Positions 29,139 through 37,864 of a stretch of DNA of 64,000 bases are shown one piece after another. The translations under genes and the position numbers were made by a program. Source of the stretch: GCA-2720975 sp964467985 (GTDB taxonomy: Bacteria; Planctomycetota; UBA1135; GCA-002686595); assembly GCA_964467985.1 (NCBI GenBank), contig CAYXTP010000007.1:124001-188000 (forward strand), given 5' to 3'. Every line of letters begins with the position of its first letter. The stretch's first letter is position 1. The notes beneath the pieces were generated by a model, which was not told the DNA's origin, ran no database searches, and worked only from the letters and a program-made list of their open reading frames with translations.

Positions 29139-32100
29139 ATGAGTGCACCCGACGACAGCCGGCAGTGGACTGGATTCGAGATCGCGATCATCGGCATGGC
29201 GGGTCGTTTCCCGGGGGCGAGCGATGTGGACGGCCTGTGGGCCAATTTGCGCGCGGGCGTCGAGAGCATCTCCGTGCTTACCGACGAGGAACTGCTAGCG
29301 GCCGGGGAAGACCCCAAGCATTTGGAGAACCCCGCTTATGTGCGCGCAGCCTCCAAGCTAGACGACATCGACCTCTTCGACGCGGGCTTTTTCGGCATGA
29401 CTCCGCGCGAGGCGGAGTTGACTGATCCGCAACAGCGCCTGTTCCTCGAACAGGCATGGGTCAGTCTGGAGAGCGCGGGCTACGACCCGTCCCGTTGCCC
29501 TGGACCCGTTGGCGTGTTCGGGGGGGTGAGTCAAAGCGGCTACTTCATTCGCAACCTCCTGACCAACCCCAGAGTGGACCGTGGGTCTCTGCCGGTGCTG
29601 TTTGGCAACGGCAACGACTTCTTGGCCACCCGCGTCTCGTACAAACTGGGCCTGAAGGGTCCGGCCTTCGACGTGCAGACCAGCTGCAGTTCATCCCTGG
29701 TCGCCGTGCACTTGGCTTGTCAGTCCTTGCTGGCCGGGGAATGCGACATGGCTCTCGCGGGTGGTGTGGGCATCGTCGTTCCTCAGGGACGCGGGTATGT
29801 CCACCAGGAACAGGGCATCTACTCGCCTGACGGCCATTGTCGTGCCTTCTCTGCCCAGGCCGAGGGCACGATCGGAGGCAGCGGTGTGGCGCTCGTCACC
29901 CTACGGCGCCTGGAAGATGCGATTGAAGCCGGGGACAACATCCTGGCGGTGATCAAGGGTTCGGCAATCAACAACGACGGCGCGGACAAGGTGGGCTACG
30001 CGGCGCCTAGTGTCGACGGTCAGACGGAGGTCGTGCGTAGCGCCCTGGCCATGGCCGACGTGCAGGCCGAGAGTATCGGCTACATCGAGAGCCACGGCAC
30101 TGGCACATCTCTCGGGGATCCGATCGAAATCGCAGCCCTCACAGCTGCCTACCGCGAGCAGACCGAGCGCACGGATTTCTGTCGCATTGGCTCCATCAAG
30201 ACCAACATGGGCCATCTGGACTCAGCAGCTGGTGTGACCGGCCTGATCAAGGCGGCCTTGGCCGTGCACCACGCCGAGTTGCCTCCCAGCCTGCACTGTG
30301 CCGAACCTGACCCAGGAATCGACTTCCCCAGTACACCGTTCCGGGTACAGACTGAGCTGGAAGCCTGGGATTGCGCAGGGCCCCGTCGGGCCGGGGTGAG
30401 TTCCTTCGGAATCGGGGGCACCAACGCTCACGTGATCGTGGAGCAACCGCCCTCCAGCGTCGACAGTCAGACCGCCGATGATCAACAACTCGTAGTCCTC
30501 TCCGCGCGCACTCCCAAGGCGCTCGACGACACATGCGAAAGCCTGCGCGGGTTCCTTGATCAGAATCACGACCTCTCTTTGCCGGACTTGGCCTGGACCC
30601 TGCAGACCGGGCGCCAGGACTTCACGGTGCGGCGCAGCCTACGAGCTACGAGTGTCTCTGATCTGTGTGGAAAGCTGGGCAGCAGTGCGGATCAGCGCAA
30701 TTGGACGGAAGAGGCCCACGACCGCCCGGCAGTTTTCCTCTTTCCCGGACAGGGCGCCCAATACGTGAACATGGGCCGTGGGCTGTACGAAGGCCAACCT
30801 GCCTTTGCAGCCCAGGTTGATCGTTGCTGTGAGCTACTTCAGACACATCTCGACCTCGACCTGCGGGAGTTGCTCTTCCCCGCGCCGGGTGCAGAGGATC
30901 AGGCAACTGAGCAGCTCAAGCAGACGTGGCTGACTCAGCCGGCGTTGTTTGTGGTCGAGTTCGCCTTGGCCCGCCTCTGGATGGAGTGGGGCGTAGAGCC
31001 TCAAGCCATGATCGGTCATAGCATCGGGGAGTACGTGGCCGCCGCCTTGGCAGACGTCTTCTCCCTCGAAGATGCCATCGCCCTGGTCGCAGCACGCGGG
31101 AAGCTCATGCAGGACTTGCCAGCTGGCGACATGTTGGCCGTCTCCATGCCCGAGGCTGAACTCAAGCCGCACCTTAGTGCTGAGCTTTCCCTGGCCGCAG
31201 TCAATGAGCATTCATCCTGCGTGGTCTCCGGACCGCGGGAGGCCGTTCTGGACTTGGTGAAGACTCTGGAAGGCTTGGGAGTCGCAACCCGTGAGTTGCA
31301 TACATCGCACGCGTTCCACTCGGCGATGATGGACCCCATCCTCGCAGAGTTTGCCGACCGAGTGCGCAGGGCCAACCCTCAAGCCCCCTCGCGGCCCTTC
31401 GTCTCGACGCTGACCGGAACCTGGATTCGGTCAGAGGATGCCACAGACCCCGAATACTGGGCACGTCACCTACGGCACACGGTGCGCTTTGCGGATGGCA
31501 TGACCACCCTGCTCGAGGAGCCCGAGCGTGTGTGTTTGGAAGTGGGGCCCGGTACGACCCTCTCCACCCTGGCCACTCGCATCGCGCGCAAGATCGAGCG
31601 GGCTTCGGGCGCAAGCCGAGGTGTGTTCCAAGCCTCAATGCGGCATCCGCGGGAAGAGGTTCCCGATTTGGATTCACTGCATGAGGCCCTCGGTCAACTT
31701 TGGCTGGCGCGCGTACCGCTGGATTGGAAGGCGATCCATGCTGGCGCACAGCGGCGTCGACTGGCTATTCCCGGGTACGCGTTCCAACGCAAGCGCTACT
31801 GGATCGAGCCGGGTGAAGGCGGAGCCGTCGCAGGGGCGGGAGGCAAGAACAAGGACATCACGGATTGGTTCTATGAGTGCTCCTGGCGTCGCAGGACCGG
31901 GTCTCTGCAAACCCAGGTCCCCTCGCTGCCCGGCCGAGTGCTGCTCTTCGCCCACTCTGGCGAAGCAACCACGGCCTTGTCAGACCGACTGGAGGAGATG
32001 GGATGTGAAGTCATCTCCGTTGATGCGGGCGAGGCGTTTGCCGTGCAGGCCGGAGGCGGATTCACAGTGCGCGCGGGTGAGCGGGCTGACTACGACGCCC

Positions 32101-35066
32101 TGGCAGGCGCACTCATGGATCAGGAGCGTCGTCCGGACGCTGTGTTCCACATGTGGAGCGACGACGATAGCGATGAAGGAGTCATGGAGCGCGGGTTCCT
32201 CAGCGTGCTGTTCCTCACACAAGCACTCGCCAGCGATTCGCCTTTGGATGTGATTGTTGTGACCCGTGGGACAGCAGACGTGTTCGGCAACGAGGAGCTG
32301 TCACCGGAACGCGCCACGCTTGTCGGCCTGGCACGCGCCATCTCGCAGGAATGCAAGGCGACCCATTGCCGTGTAATCGATTGGGACGCGGGGGGCACAA
32401 CCGAGGCGCTAGCCAGCGAACTGACCCGCGACGAAGATGAGGAGCTAGTTGTCTGCCGCGGAGCCCACCGTTGGGTTCGCTGGTACGAGCCCGTGCCAGT
32501 AGGGGGCGATGATGTTCAGCCTCTGCGGGCATCGGCCCACACATTGATCGTGGGTGGCTTGGGTTCCGTGGGTCTTGAGGTGGCGCGCTGCCTCGCGACG
32601 GGCGCGCAGGCCAAATTGACCCTGATCGGTCGCACGGCATTCCCCGGTAGGCATGCCTGGGACGAGTGGGTTGGCTCCCATGACGATGGGGACGAGACAT
32701 CCAATGCCATCCTCGTTCTGCGTGAGCTCGAGAACGGTGGCAGCGAGGTCAACGTCCTGCAGGCAGACGTGACGGATTCCTCCAGCCTGAGCGAAGCCCT
32801 GCAGATTGCCGAGGCCCAGTTCGGAGCGCTCACAGGGGTCGTCCATGCGGCGGGTGCGGCCAAGGACATGGCCCTATTGCAGGACACCACGCGCGAAGCC
32901 GTACAAAAACAACTGCACCCCAAGGTCGCGGGACTCGAAGCCTTGGAAGCCGTCCTAGCGGGCAGGACATTGGACTTCTGTCTGATCCAGTCCTCTCTAG
33001 CTTCCTGCATGGGGGTCTACGGAATGGTCGGCTACGTAGCCGCTCACGACTTTGTGGATGCCTTCGTAGCGCGACACAACCGGGGCGGCGACGCCCCGTG
33101 GATGAGCGTCAACTGGGATCACTGGTTGACCTGGAAGGAACCCGAATTCCTACACGAGCAGGATGACGGCGAGTCCCTCTACATGGAGCGCGCGGAAGGC
33201 GCAGAGGCCGTGCGCCGCGTGCTGAACCTCCCGGCGGGCACCCAGCTACTCGTGTCTACCGGCGACTTGGAGGCACGCATCGCTGGGGCCATGCAAGGTG
33301 GAACGGGCCTCGACGTCGAGTCCGATGATCTGCACGAGAGGCCAGACCTGGCCAGTGATTATCAAGCACCCAGCACTCCGGCTGAACAAGTTCTAGTCGC
33401 CGTCTGGGGAGAGGTGCTCGGCATCGCGCAGATCGGCGTCAACGACAACTTCTTCGAGTTGGGCGGGGATTCGGTCATCGGTCTGCAGGTGGTCTCCAAG
33501 GTGGCTCAGCAGGGCTACAAGCTCGTGCCGGCCCAGATTTTTGAGCATCCGACCATTGCCGGGCTTGCGGGCGTAGCCGTGAGCCAAAGTGCAAGCGATG
33601 TGGAGCAGGGCAAGGTGACGGGCGATCTGGAGTTGCTACCGATTCAGCATTGGTTCTTCGAGCAAGGGATTCCGGATCCTGATCACTTCAACTTGCCCAT
33701 GCTCTTTGATTTGCACTTAGGGGCCGAGGCGCAACACGTGCAAGCTGCACTCAACGCCGTGGTGGAGCATCACGATGGGCTGCGGGCTCGGTTCTGCTCG
33801 GCGGGCGAACGGGTGACGGCTTGCCACTCCGACGATTCCACCGGGTGCGACCTGGAGGTCGTCGATCTAGTCAACATGGGCGCACCGGAGGGGGACAAGG
33901 TGGTGGCGTCGCGGGCTGCTGCGTTGCATGGGAGCCTTAGAATGCAGGAGGGCCCGGTAATGAAAGCCGCTCTCTTTACGCACGGTCCGGACAGGTCTCC
34001 GGAACTCCTGTGGGTCATGCACCACCTCGTGGTGGACGTGGTTTCTTGGCGAGTTCTCATGGAGGACTTTCAGACGGTTTTGGGTCAACTGAGTGCGGGC
34101 GAGAAACTGAGCCTGCCTCCAAAGACCACATCCCTCCAGGACTGGACTGAGGGCTTGAAGGCCTACGCGAACTCCGGGGACTCGGCCAAGGAACGCGAGT
34201 TCTGGAGCGGCTTGACCCAGTCCGATGCCAGCACTCTTGGCAGCGACTTCGATCGCGGACCCAATGACAGTGCTTCCTCGCGCACTCTGCGTGCGGAGCT
34301 AGACGCAGACACCACCCGTGCTCTGTTGCAGGATGTGCCCGGCGTCTACGGCACTCGCGTCGATGAGGTCCTGCTCACGGCGCTCGTCCGAGGACTGGAG
34401 AAAAGCCGAGGGGTGAACCAACTGCTCGTGGACCTGGAAGGTCACGGGCGGGAAGACGTGGTCGAAGGGGTGGACCTCTCGCGCACCGTGGGTTGGTTGA
34501 CGACCCTCTACCCTGCCCTGGTCTCGAGCGCTGGTTGCCCGGGACCCGGGGAGGCCCTGAAGCAAGTCAAGGAGCAGGTGCGCCGTATTCCCCATCACGG
34601 AGTTGGTTTCGGCGTGCTGCGCTATCTCTCGAGCGGAAGCGCTGTGCGCGAAACTCTCGCGGCCTTGCCTGAGCGCGAGATCAACTTCCTGTACCTCGGA
34701 CAGTTCGGGTCCGAGGGTGGGTCCGAACAGGGCACGCGCATGCGTCTCTTGGAAGAACGCAGCGGCGAGGCCTGCAGCCCGCAAATGCAACGCGCGCACC
34801 TGTTGGAGTCGGTCGCCTTTGTTGACGCGGGCAAACTCCAGCTTGAACTGTCATACAGTGAGAACCGCCACGAGCAGGCTAGCGCTCAGAGGATACTCGA
34901 CGGCATCATGGCCGCGCTGGAAGAGTTGGTTGAGCACTGCAAGGATCCGACCGCGGGCGGCCACACCCCTTCGGACTTCCCCGGAGCACGGGTCAGCCAA
35001 GCAAGCCTCGACAAGCTTCTCTCAAAAATCGGTCGCAAGGACTCTGGATCGGAAGGCGGCGGATGA
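29139..35066 (+). CDS. Type I PKS module KS-AT-KR-T with a C-terminal epimerization-type domain
   Basis: A 1975-residue megasynthase. KS is at 12-437 with Cys183 (TSCSSS), His319 (ESHGTGT) and His359 (TNMGHLD). AT is at about 532-830 with GHSIG (Ser628) and HAFH at 724-727, which points to malonyl-CoA. KR is at about 930-1330 with GGLGSVG, Lys1262, Tyr1299, and His1303 where Asn is usual. The T domain has LGGDS (Ser1445), the NRPS form found before E domains. Residues 1497-1935 are an E-type domain with MHHLVVDVVSW (His1628, His1629), EGHGRE and FLYLGQF. A T-E didomain at the end of a PKS module is unusual. The stop overlaps the exporter start. Confidence 0.93.
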   Translation: MSAPDDSRQWTGFEIAIIGMAGRFPGASDVDGLWANLRAGVESISVLTDEELLAAGEDPKHLENPAYVRAASKLDDIDLFDAGFFGMTPREAELTDPQQRLFLEQAWVSLESAGYDPSRCPGPVGVFGGVSQSGYFIRNLLTNPRVDRGSLPVLFGNGNDFLATRVSYKLGLKGPAFDVQTSCSSSLVAVHLACQSLLAGECDMALAGGVGIVVPQGRGYVHQEQGIYSPDGHCRAFSAQAEGTIGGSGVALVTLRRLEDAIEAGDNILAVIKGSAINNDGADKVGYAAPSVDGQTEVVRSALAMADVQAESIGYIESHGTGTSLGDPIEIAALTAAYREQTERTDFCRIGSIKTNMGHLDSAAGVTGLIKAALAVHHAELPPSLHCAEPDPGIDFPSTPFRVQTELEAWDCAGPRRAGVSSFGIGGTNAHVIVEQPPSSVDSQTADDQQLVVLSARTPKALDDTCESLRGFLDQNHDLSLPDLAWTLQTGRQDFTVRRSLRATSVSDLCGKLGSSADQRNWTEEAHDRPAVFLFPGQGAQYVNMGRGLYEGQPAFAAQVDRCCELLQTHLDLDLRELLFPAPGAEDQATEQLKQTWLTQPALFVVEFALARLWMEWGVEPQAMIGHSIGEYVAAALADVFSLEDAIALVAARGKLMQDLPAGDMLAVSMPEAELKPHLSAELSLAAVNEHSSCVVSGPREAVLDLVKTLEGLGVATRELHTSHAFHSAMMDPILAEFADRVRRANPQAPSRPFVSTLTGTWIRSEDATDPEYWARHLRHTVRFADGMTTLLEEPERVCLEVGPGTTLSTLATRIARKIERASGASRGVFQASMRHPREEVPDLDSLHEALGQLWLARVPLDWKAIHAGAQRRRLAIPGYAFQRKRYWIEPGEGGAVAGAGGKNKDITDWFYECSWRRRTGSLQTQVPSLPGRVLLFAHSGEATTALSDRLEEMGCEVISVDAGEAFAVQAGGGFTVRAGERADYDALAGALMDQERRPDAVFHMWSDDDSDEGVMERGFLSVLFLTQALASDSPLDVIVVTRGTADVFGNEELSPERATLVGLARAISQECKATHCRVIDWDAGGTTEALASELTRDEDEELVVCRGAHRWVRWYEPVPVGGDDVQPLRASAHTLIVGGLGSVGLEVARCLATGAQAKLTLIGRTAFPGRHAWDEWVGSHDDGDETSNAILVLRELENGGSEVNVLQADVTDSSSLSEALQIAEAQFGALTGVVHAAGAAKDMALLQDTTREAVQKQLHPKVAGLEALEAVLAGRTLDFCLIQSSLASCMGVYGMVGYVAAHDFVDAFVARHNRGGDAPWMSVNWDHWLTWKEPEFLHEQDDGESLYMERAEGAEAVRRVLNLPAGTQLLVSTGDLEARIAGAMQGGTGLDVESDDLHERPDLASDYQAPSTPAEQVLVAVWGEVLGIAQIGVNDNFFELGGDSVIGLQVVSKVAQQGYKLVPAQIFEHPTIAGLAGVAVSQSASDVEQGKVTGDLELLPIQHWFFEQGIPDPDHFNLPMLFDLHLGAEAQHVQAALNAVVEHHDGLRARFCSAGERVTACHSDDSTGCDLEVVDLVNMGAPEGDKVVASRAAALHGSLRMQEGPVMKAALFTHGPDRSPELLWVMHHLVVDVVSWRVLMEDFQTVLGQLSAGEKLSLPPKTTSLQDWTEGLKAYANSGDSAKEREFWSGLTQSDASTLGSDFDRGPNDSASSRTLRAELDADTTRALLQDVPGVYGTRVDEVLLTALVRGLEKSRGVNQLLVDLEGHGREDVVEGVDLSRTVGWLTTLYPALVSSAGCPGPGEALKQVKEQVRRIPHHGVGFGVLRYLSSGSAVRETLAALPEREINFLYLGQFGSEGGSEQGTRMRLLEERSGEACSPQMQRAHLLESVAFVDAGKLQLELSYSENRHEQASAQRILDGIMAALEELVEHCKDPTAGGHTPSDFPGARVSQASLDKLLSKIGRKDSGSEGGG

Positions 35067-36697
35067 AACTCTTCGCATTCCTCCTGAAGAGCAACGCGTC
35101 GCGCCTGCGCTGGGCTGTCCTGGTCAGCATCATCAGCGGCGCCAGCTCGACTGGCCTGATCGCCATGGTGCACCGCATTTGGGGTGGGGAGCTGTTTGAC
35201 TCCATGCTGTGGGCCGGGGCCTTCGTTGGCATGATTGTCTTGGCTGTCGGCAGCGGTGTGATCGGGCAGGTCATGGTCTTGAACCTTGCCTTTCGAGCCG
35301 TAGTCGACCTGCGCATGGAGCTGAGCGGTCGCATTTTGGCCACGCCCCTGCGGCGCATCGAAGAGCTTGGCGCACCGCGCCTGTACGCCACTTTGACCGA
35401 GGACGTGAATACCCTTGCACGCGTTCTACCGGCCATCCCGCGAGTAATCATCGACGTCACGACTCTCGCTGCTGGTGTGGCCTACATGGCCTACCTGTCG
35501 TGGAAGGCGTTCATCGTCGTCTTGTTGTTCGCGGCTGTAGGGACCGTAATCCACAAGGTGTTCTTGCTGCGTGCGTTGGCCAAAATGCGTGCGGGCCGGG
35601 ATCTTTACGATCGTGTCTTCCGCAATTTCAGGGCTCTGCACGACGGAGTGAAGCAGCTCAAGCTCAATCGCCGGCGCCGCGCGTCATTCATGGGTGACGA
35701 AATGAAGGGCGGGCTCGAGCGGCTGCGGGAAATGGCGCTCTCCGGACGCAAATTGCTGATTGGGGCCGAGAGCACGACGCGCCTCTTGTTCTTTGTGGTT
35801 CTAGGCGCGCTGATCTTCGTCGTGCCACGCATCTCTGGTGCAGCGGTCGACGAGTTGTCGGGCTACATCCTGATGTCGATCTTCCTCTATCGGCCCATGG
35901 GAACCTTGATGGCCGTTGTGCCTGAGATGGGCAATGCCATCGTGGCGTTGCAGAAAATCGAAACCATCGGGCTGGCTCCACAGTCACGGCCAGAGCCAGC
36001 GCAGAGTTCGGCTGAGCCCTTGGTGTGGGAAACTCTGGAGTTGGTGGGGGGCAAGTTCAGCTTCACCAGCTACGAGGACGACCGCGAGTTCACCGTCGGG
36101 CCCATCGACCTGACCTTCCACCCCGGCGAGATCTTGTTCGTGATCGGGGGCAACGGCAGTGGCAAGACGACACTGGCCAAGGTTCTCACCAGCCTCTATC
36201 CCTTGGAGGATGGAGAATTGCGACTGGATGGGGAGGTCATCCGCGATGACAACCGAGAGCACTTCCGAGAGCTGTTCTCGGTTGTGTTCTTCGACTTCCA
36301 CCTGTTCCCGGACCTGATGGGAGACGGCACGCAGGACTTGGACCAGCAGGCTTCGAAGTACCTGAAGGACTTGCAGTTGGCTGACAAGGTAAATGTGGAG
36401 AACGGGAAGCTGTCTACGGTCGAACTATCACAGGGCCAACGGCGACGCCTCGCACTTCTGGGAGCCTATCTTGAAAATCGCCCGTTCTACGTCTTTGACG
36501 AGTGGGCCGCCGATCAGGACCCCGAATTCCGAAGGGTTTTCTACACCCAGATTCTCCCGGACCTGAAGAAGCGTGGAAAAACTGTGTTCGTGATCACGCA
36601 CGACGATCGATACCTATCCTATGCGGATCGCTGCCTGAAACTGAAGGACGGTCAGGTGGTTCACGAAACTGTCACGGCTGGAGACGGTGATGAGTAA
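35063..36697 (+). CDS. Cyclic-peptide-type ABC exporter (SyrD/PvdE-like)
   Basis: A 544-residue half transporter. Residues 1-300 contain about six membrane segments, for example WAVLVSIISGASSTGLIAMV, AFVGMIVLAVGSGVIGQVMV and LLFFVVLGALIFVVP. The ATPase has Walker A GGNGSGKTT, signature LSQGQRRRLAL, Walker B FYVFDEWAADQD and the switch His in VITHDDR. Length and the DEWAADQDP motif match the cyclic peptide transporter family that exports siderophores and lipopeptides to the periplasm. The gene overlaps the PKS stop (ATGA), so export of the cluster product is very likely. Confidence 0.9.
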   Translation: MKLFAFLLKSNASRLRWAVLVSIISGASSTGLIAMVHRIWGGELFDSMLWAGAFVGMIVLAVGSGVIGQVMVLNLAFRAVVDLRMELSGRILATPLRRIEELGAPRLYATLTEDVNTLARVLPAIPRVIIDVTTLAAGVAYMAYLSWKAFIVVLLFAAVGTVIHKVFLLRALAKMRAGRDLYDRVFRNFRALHDGVKQLKLNRRRRASFMGDEMKGGLERLREMALSGRKLLIGAESTTRLLFFVVLGALIFVVPRISGAAVDELSGYILMSIFLYRPMGTLMAVVPEMGNAIVALQKIETIGLAPQSRPEPAQSSAEPLVWETLELVGGKFSFTSYEDDREFTVGPIDLTFHPGEILFVIGGNGSGKTTLAKVLTSLYPLEDGELRLDGEVIRDDNREHFRELFSVVFFDFHLFPDLMGDGTQDLDQQASKYLKDLQLADKVNVENGKLSTVELSQGQRRRLALLGAYLENRPFYVFDEWAADQDPEFRRVFYTQILPDLKKRGKTVFVITHDDRYLSYADRCLKLKDGQVVHETVTAGDGDE

Positions 36698-37844
36698 GGC
36701 GAGTGACGCCAACCCGTCCGCCGGGCCGCCCAACCTGCGCATGCGGCAGAAGAACACGGCGACAGTGCTTACCGGGTGCGCAGAGACCGCGGAGATGGAG
36801 GACGGCTACGCATTGCGTTACCCCGACACACCTGCGTGGCATGAGAAGCTCAACGCGTTCATCGCAAATTGGCGCATCAGCAGCCCCAACATGAGTTTCG
36901 AGTTGCGTCCGGAATCCGAGACATCCAGCGTCTGGTTGGAGATCACGGGCCCAGAAGGAACAAAGCAATTTGTGGAAGGGGCACGCTACATGCTGACGTC
37001 GCACCTGAACCCGGCGGGATCGTTGATGTTCACCCTGCGTCACGGTCTGCGCTTCCTAACGAGCCCGCTGCGCGTGCTGCCGGATTTCGTCGTCATCGGA
37101 GCCAAGAAGTGCGGGACCACCGCCCTCTACGACTACATGACTCAGCACCCGGCCATCGCGCCGGCCCTGAAGAAGGAGATCTACTACTTCAACGCCTACC
37201 ACGGACGCGGTCAGTATTGGTACCGGTCGTTTTTTCCCACGCTGCTGGGGCGCATGGGCGCCAAGGTCTTGCGCGGGCAGCCGCTCTTGACGGGCGAGGC
37301 CACGCCTGACTACCTCTACCGCAGGGAATGTCCCGAGCGCGTGCGTCGGTTGATTCCCAAGGCGCAGCTGATCGCCATCCTGCGTAACCCCGTGGACCGG
37401 GCCTACTCCTTCTACAACCACAACCTGCGCGCGGGTTTAGAGACCCTCTCATTTGAAGCGGCCATCGACGCGGAAGAGGAACGCCTTACCGAGGAGCGTG
37501 CACGCCTGGAAAATCCCGATCAAACGAACGGTTTCGCGTTCATGAACTACTCCTACAAGGCACGCGGGATCTACGTGGATCAGCTCACCCAGTGGGTCGA
37601 TGTGATTCCCCGTGAGCAACTGCTCGTCCTGCGGACCGAGGACCTCTACCAGGAGCCCGAGGCCACCCTGCGCCAGGCTTTCGGTGCCCTGGGCCTGCCG
37701 TACCACGCTCCGGCCAAGTTCCGCAAGATCAACACAGCTCCCTACGACCCCCTGGAACCCCATGTGAGGCGCAAGCTCGAAGAGTACTTCGCCCCACACA
37801 ATGCCCGCCTGGCGGAGTTTCTAGGCACGGACCCCCTGTGGTAG
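36690..37844 (+). CDS. Sulfotransferase with an N-terminal extension
   Basis: A 384-residue protein; ATG 36690 is preferred to the GTG 3 bp upstream. After about 130 residues of unassigned sequence comes the PAPS 5'-phosphosulfate loop VIGAKKCGTTALYDYM (135-150), a Glu in KKEIYYF, and the 3'-phosphate segment LRNPVDRAYSFYNHNL. The C-terminal part has EDLYQEPEATLRQAF. It should move sulfate from PAPS to a hydroxyl or amine. It overlaps the exporter stop and precedes a C-A-T NRPS gene, so the NRPS-PKS product is the natural acceptor, for example the KR-derived beta-hydroxyl. The extension may bind a carrier protein (speculation). Confidence 0.87.
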   Translation: MSKASDANPSAGPPNLRMRQKNTATVLTGCAETAEMEDGYALRYPDTPAWHEKLNAFIANWRISSPNMSFELRPESETSSVWLEITGPEGTKQFVEGARYMLTSHLNPAGSLMFTLRHGLRFLTSPLRVLPDFVVIGAKKCGTTALYDYMTQHPAIAPALKKEIYYFNAYHGRGQYWYRSFFPTLLGRMGAKVLRGQPLLTGEATPDYLYRRECPERVRRLIPKAQLIAILRNPVDRAYSFYNHNLRAGLETLSFEAAIDAEEERLTEERARLENPDQTNGFAFMNYSYKARGIYVDQLTQWVDVIPREQLLVLRTEDLYQEPEATLRQAFGALGLPYHAPAKFRKINTAPYDPLEPHVRRKLEEYFAPHNARLAEFLGTDPLW

Positions 37845-37864
37845 AAGAGCGCGGTCAATGACCC

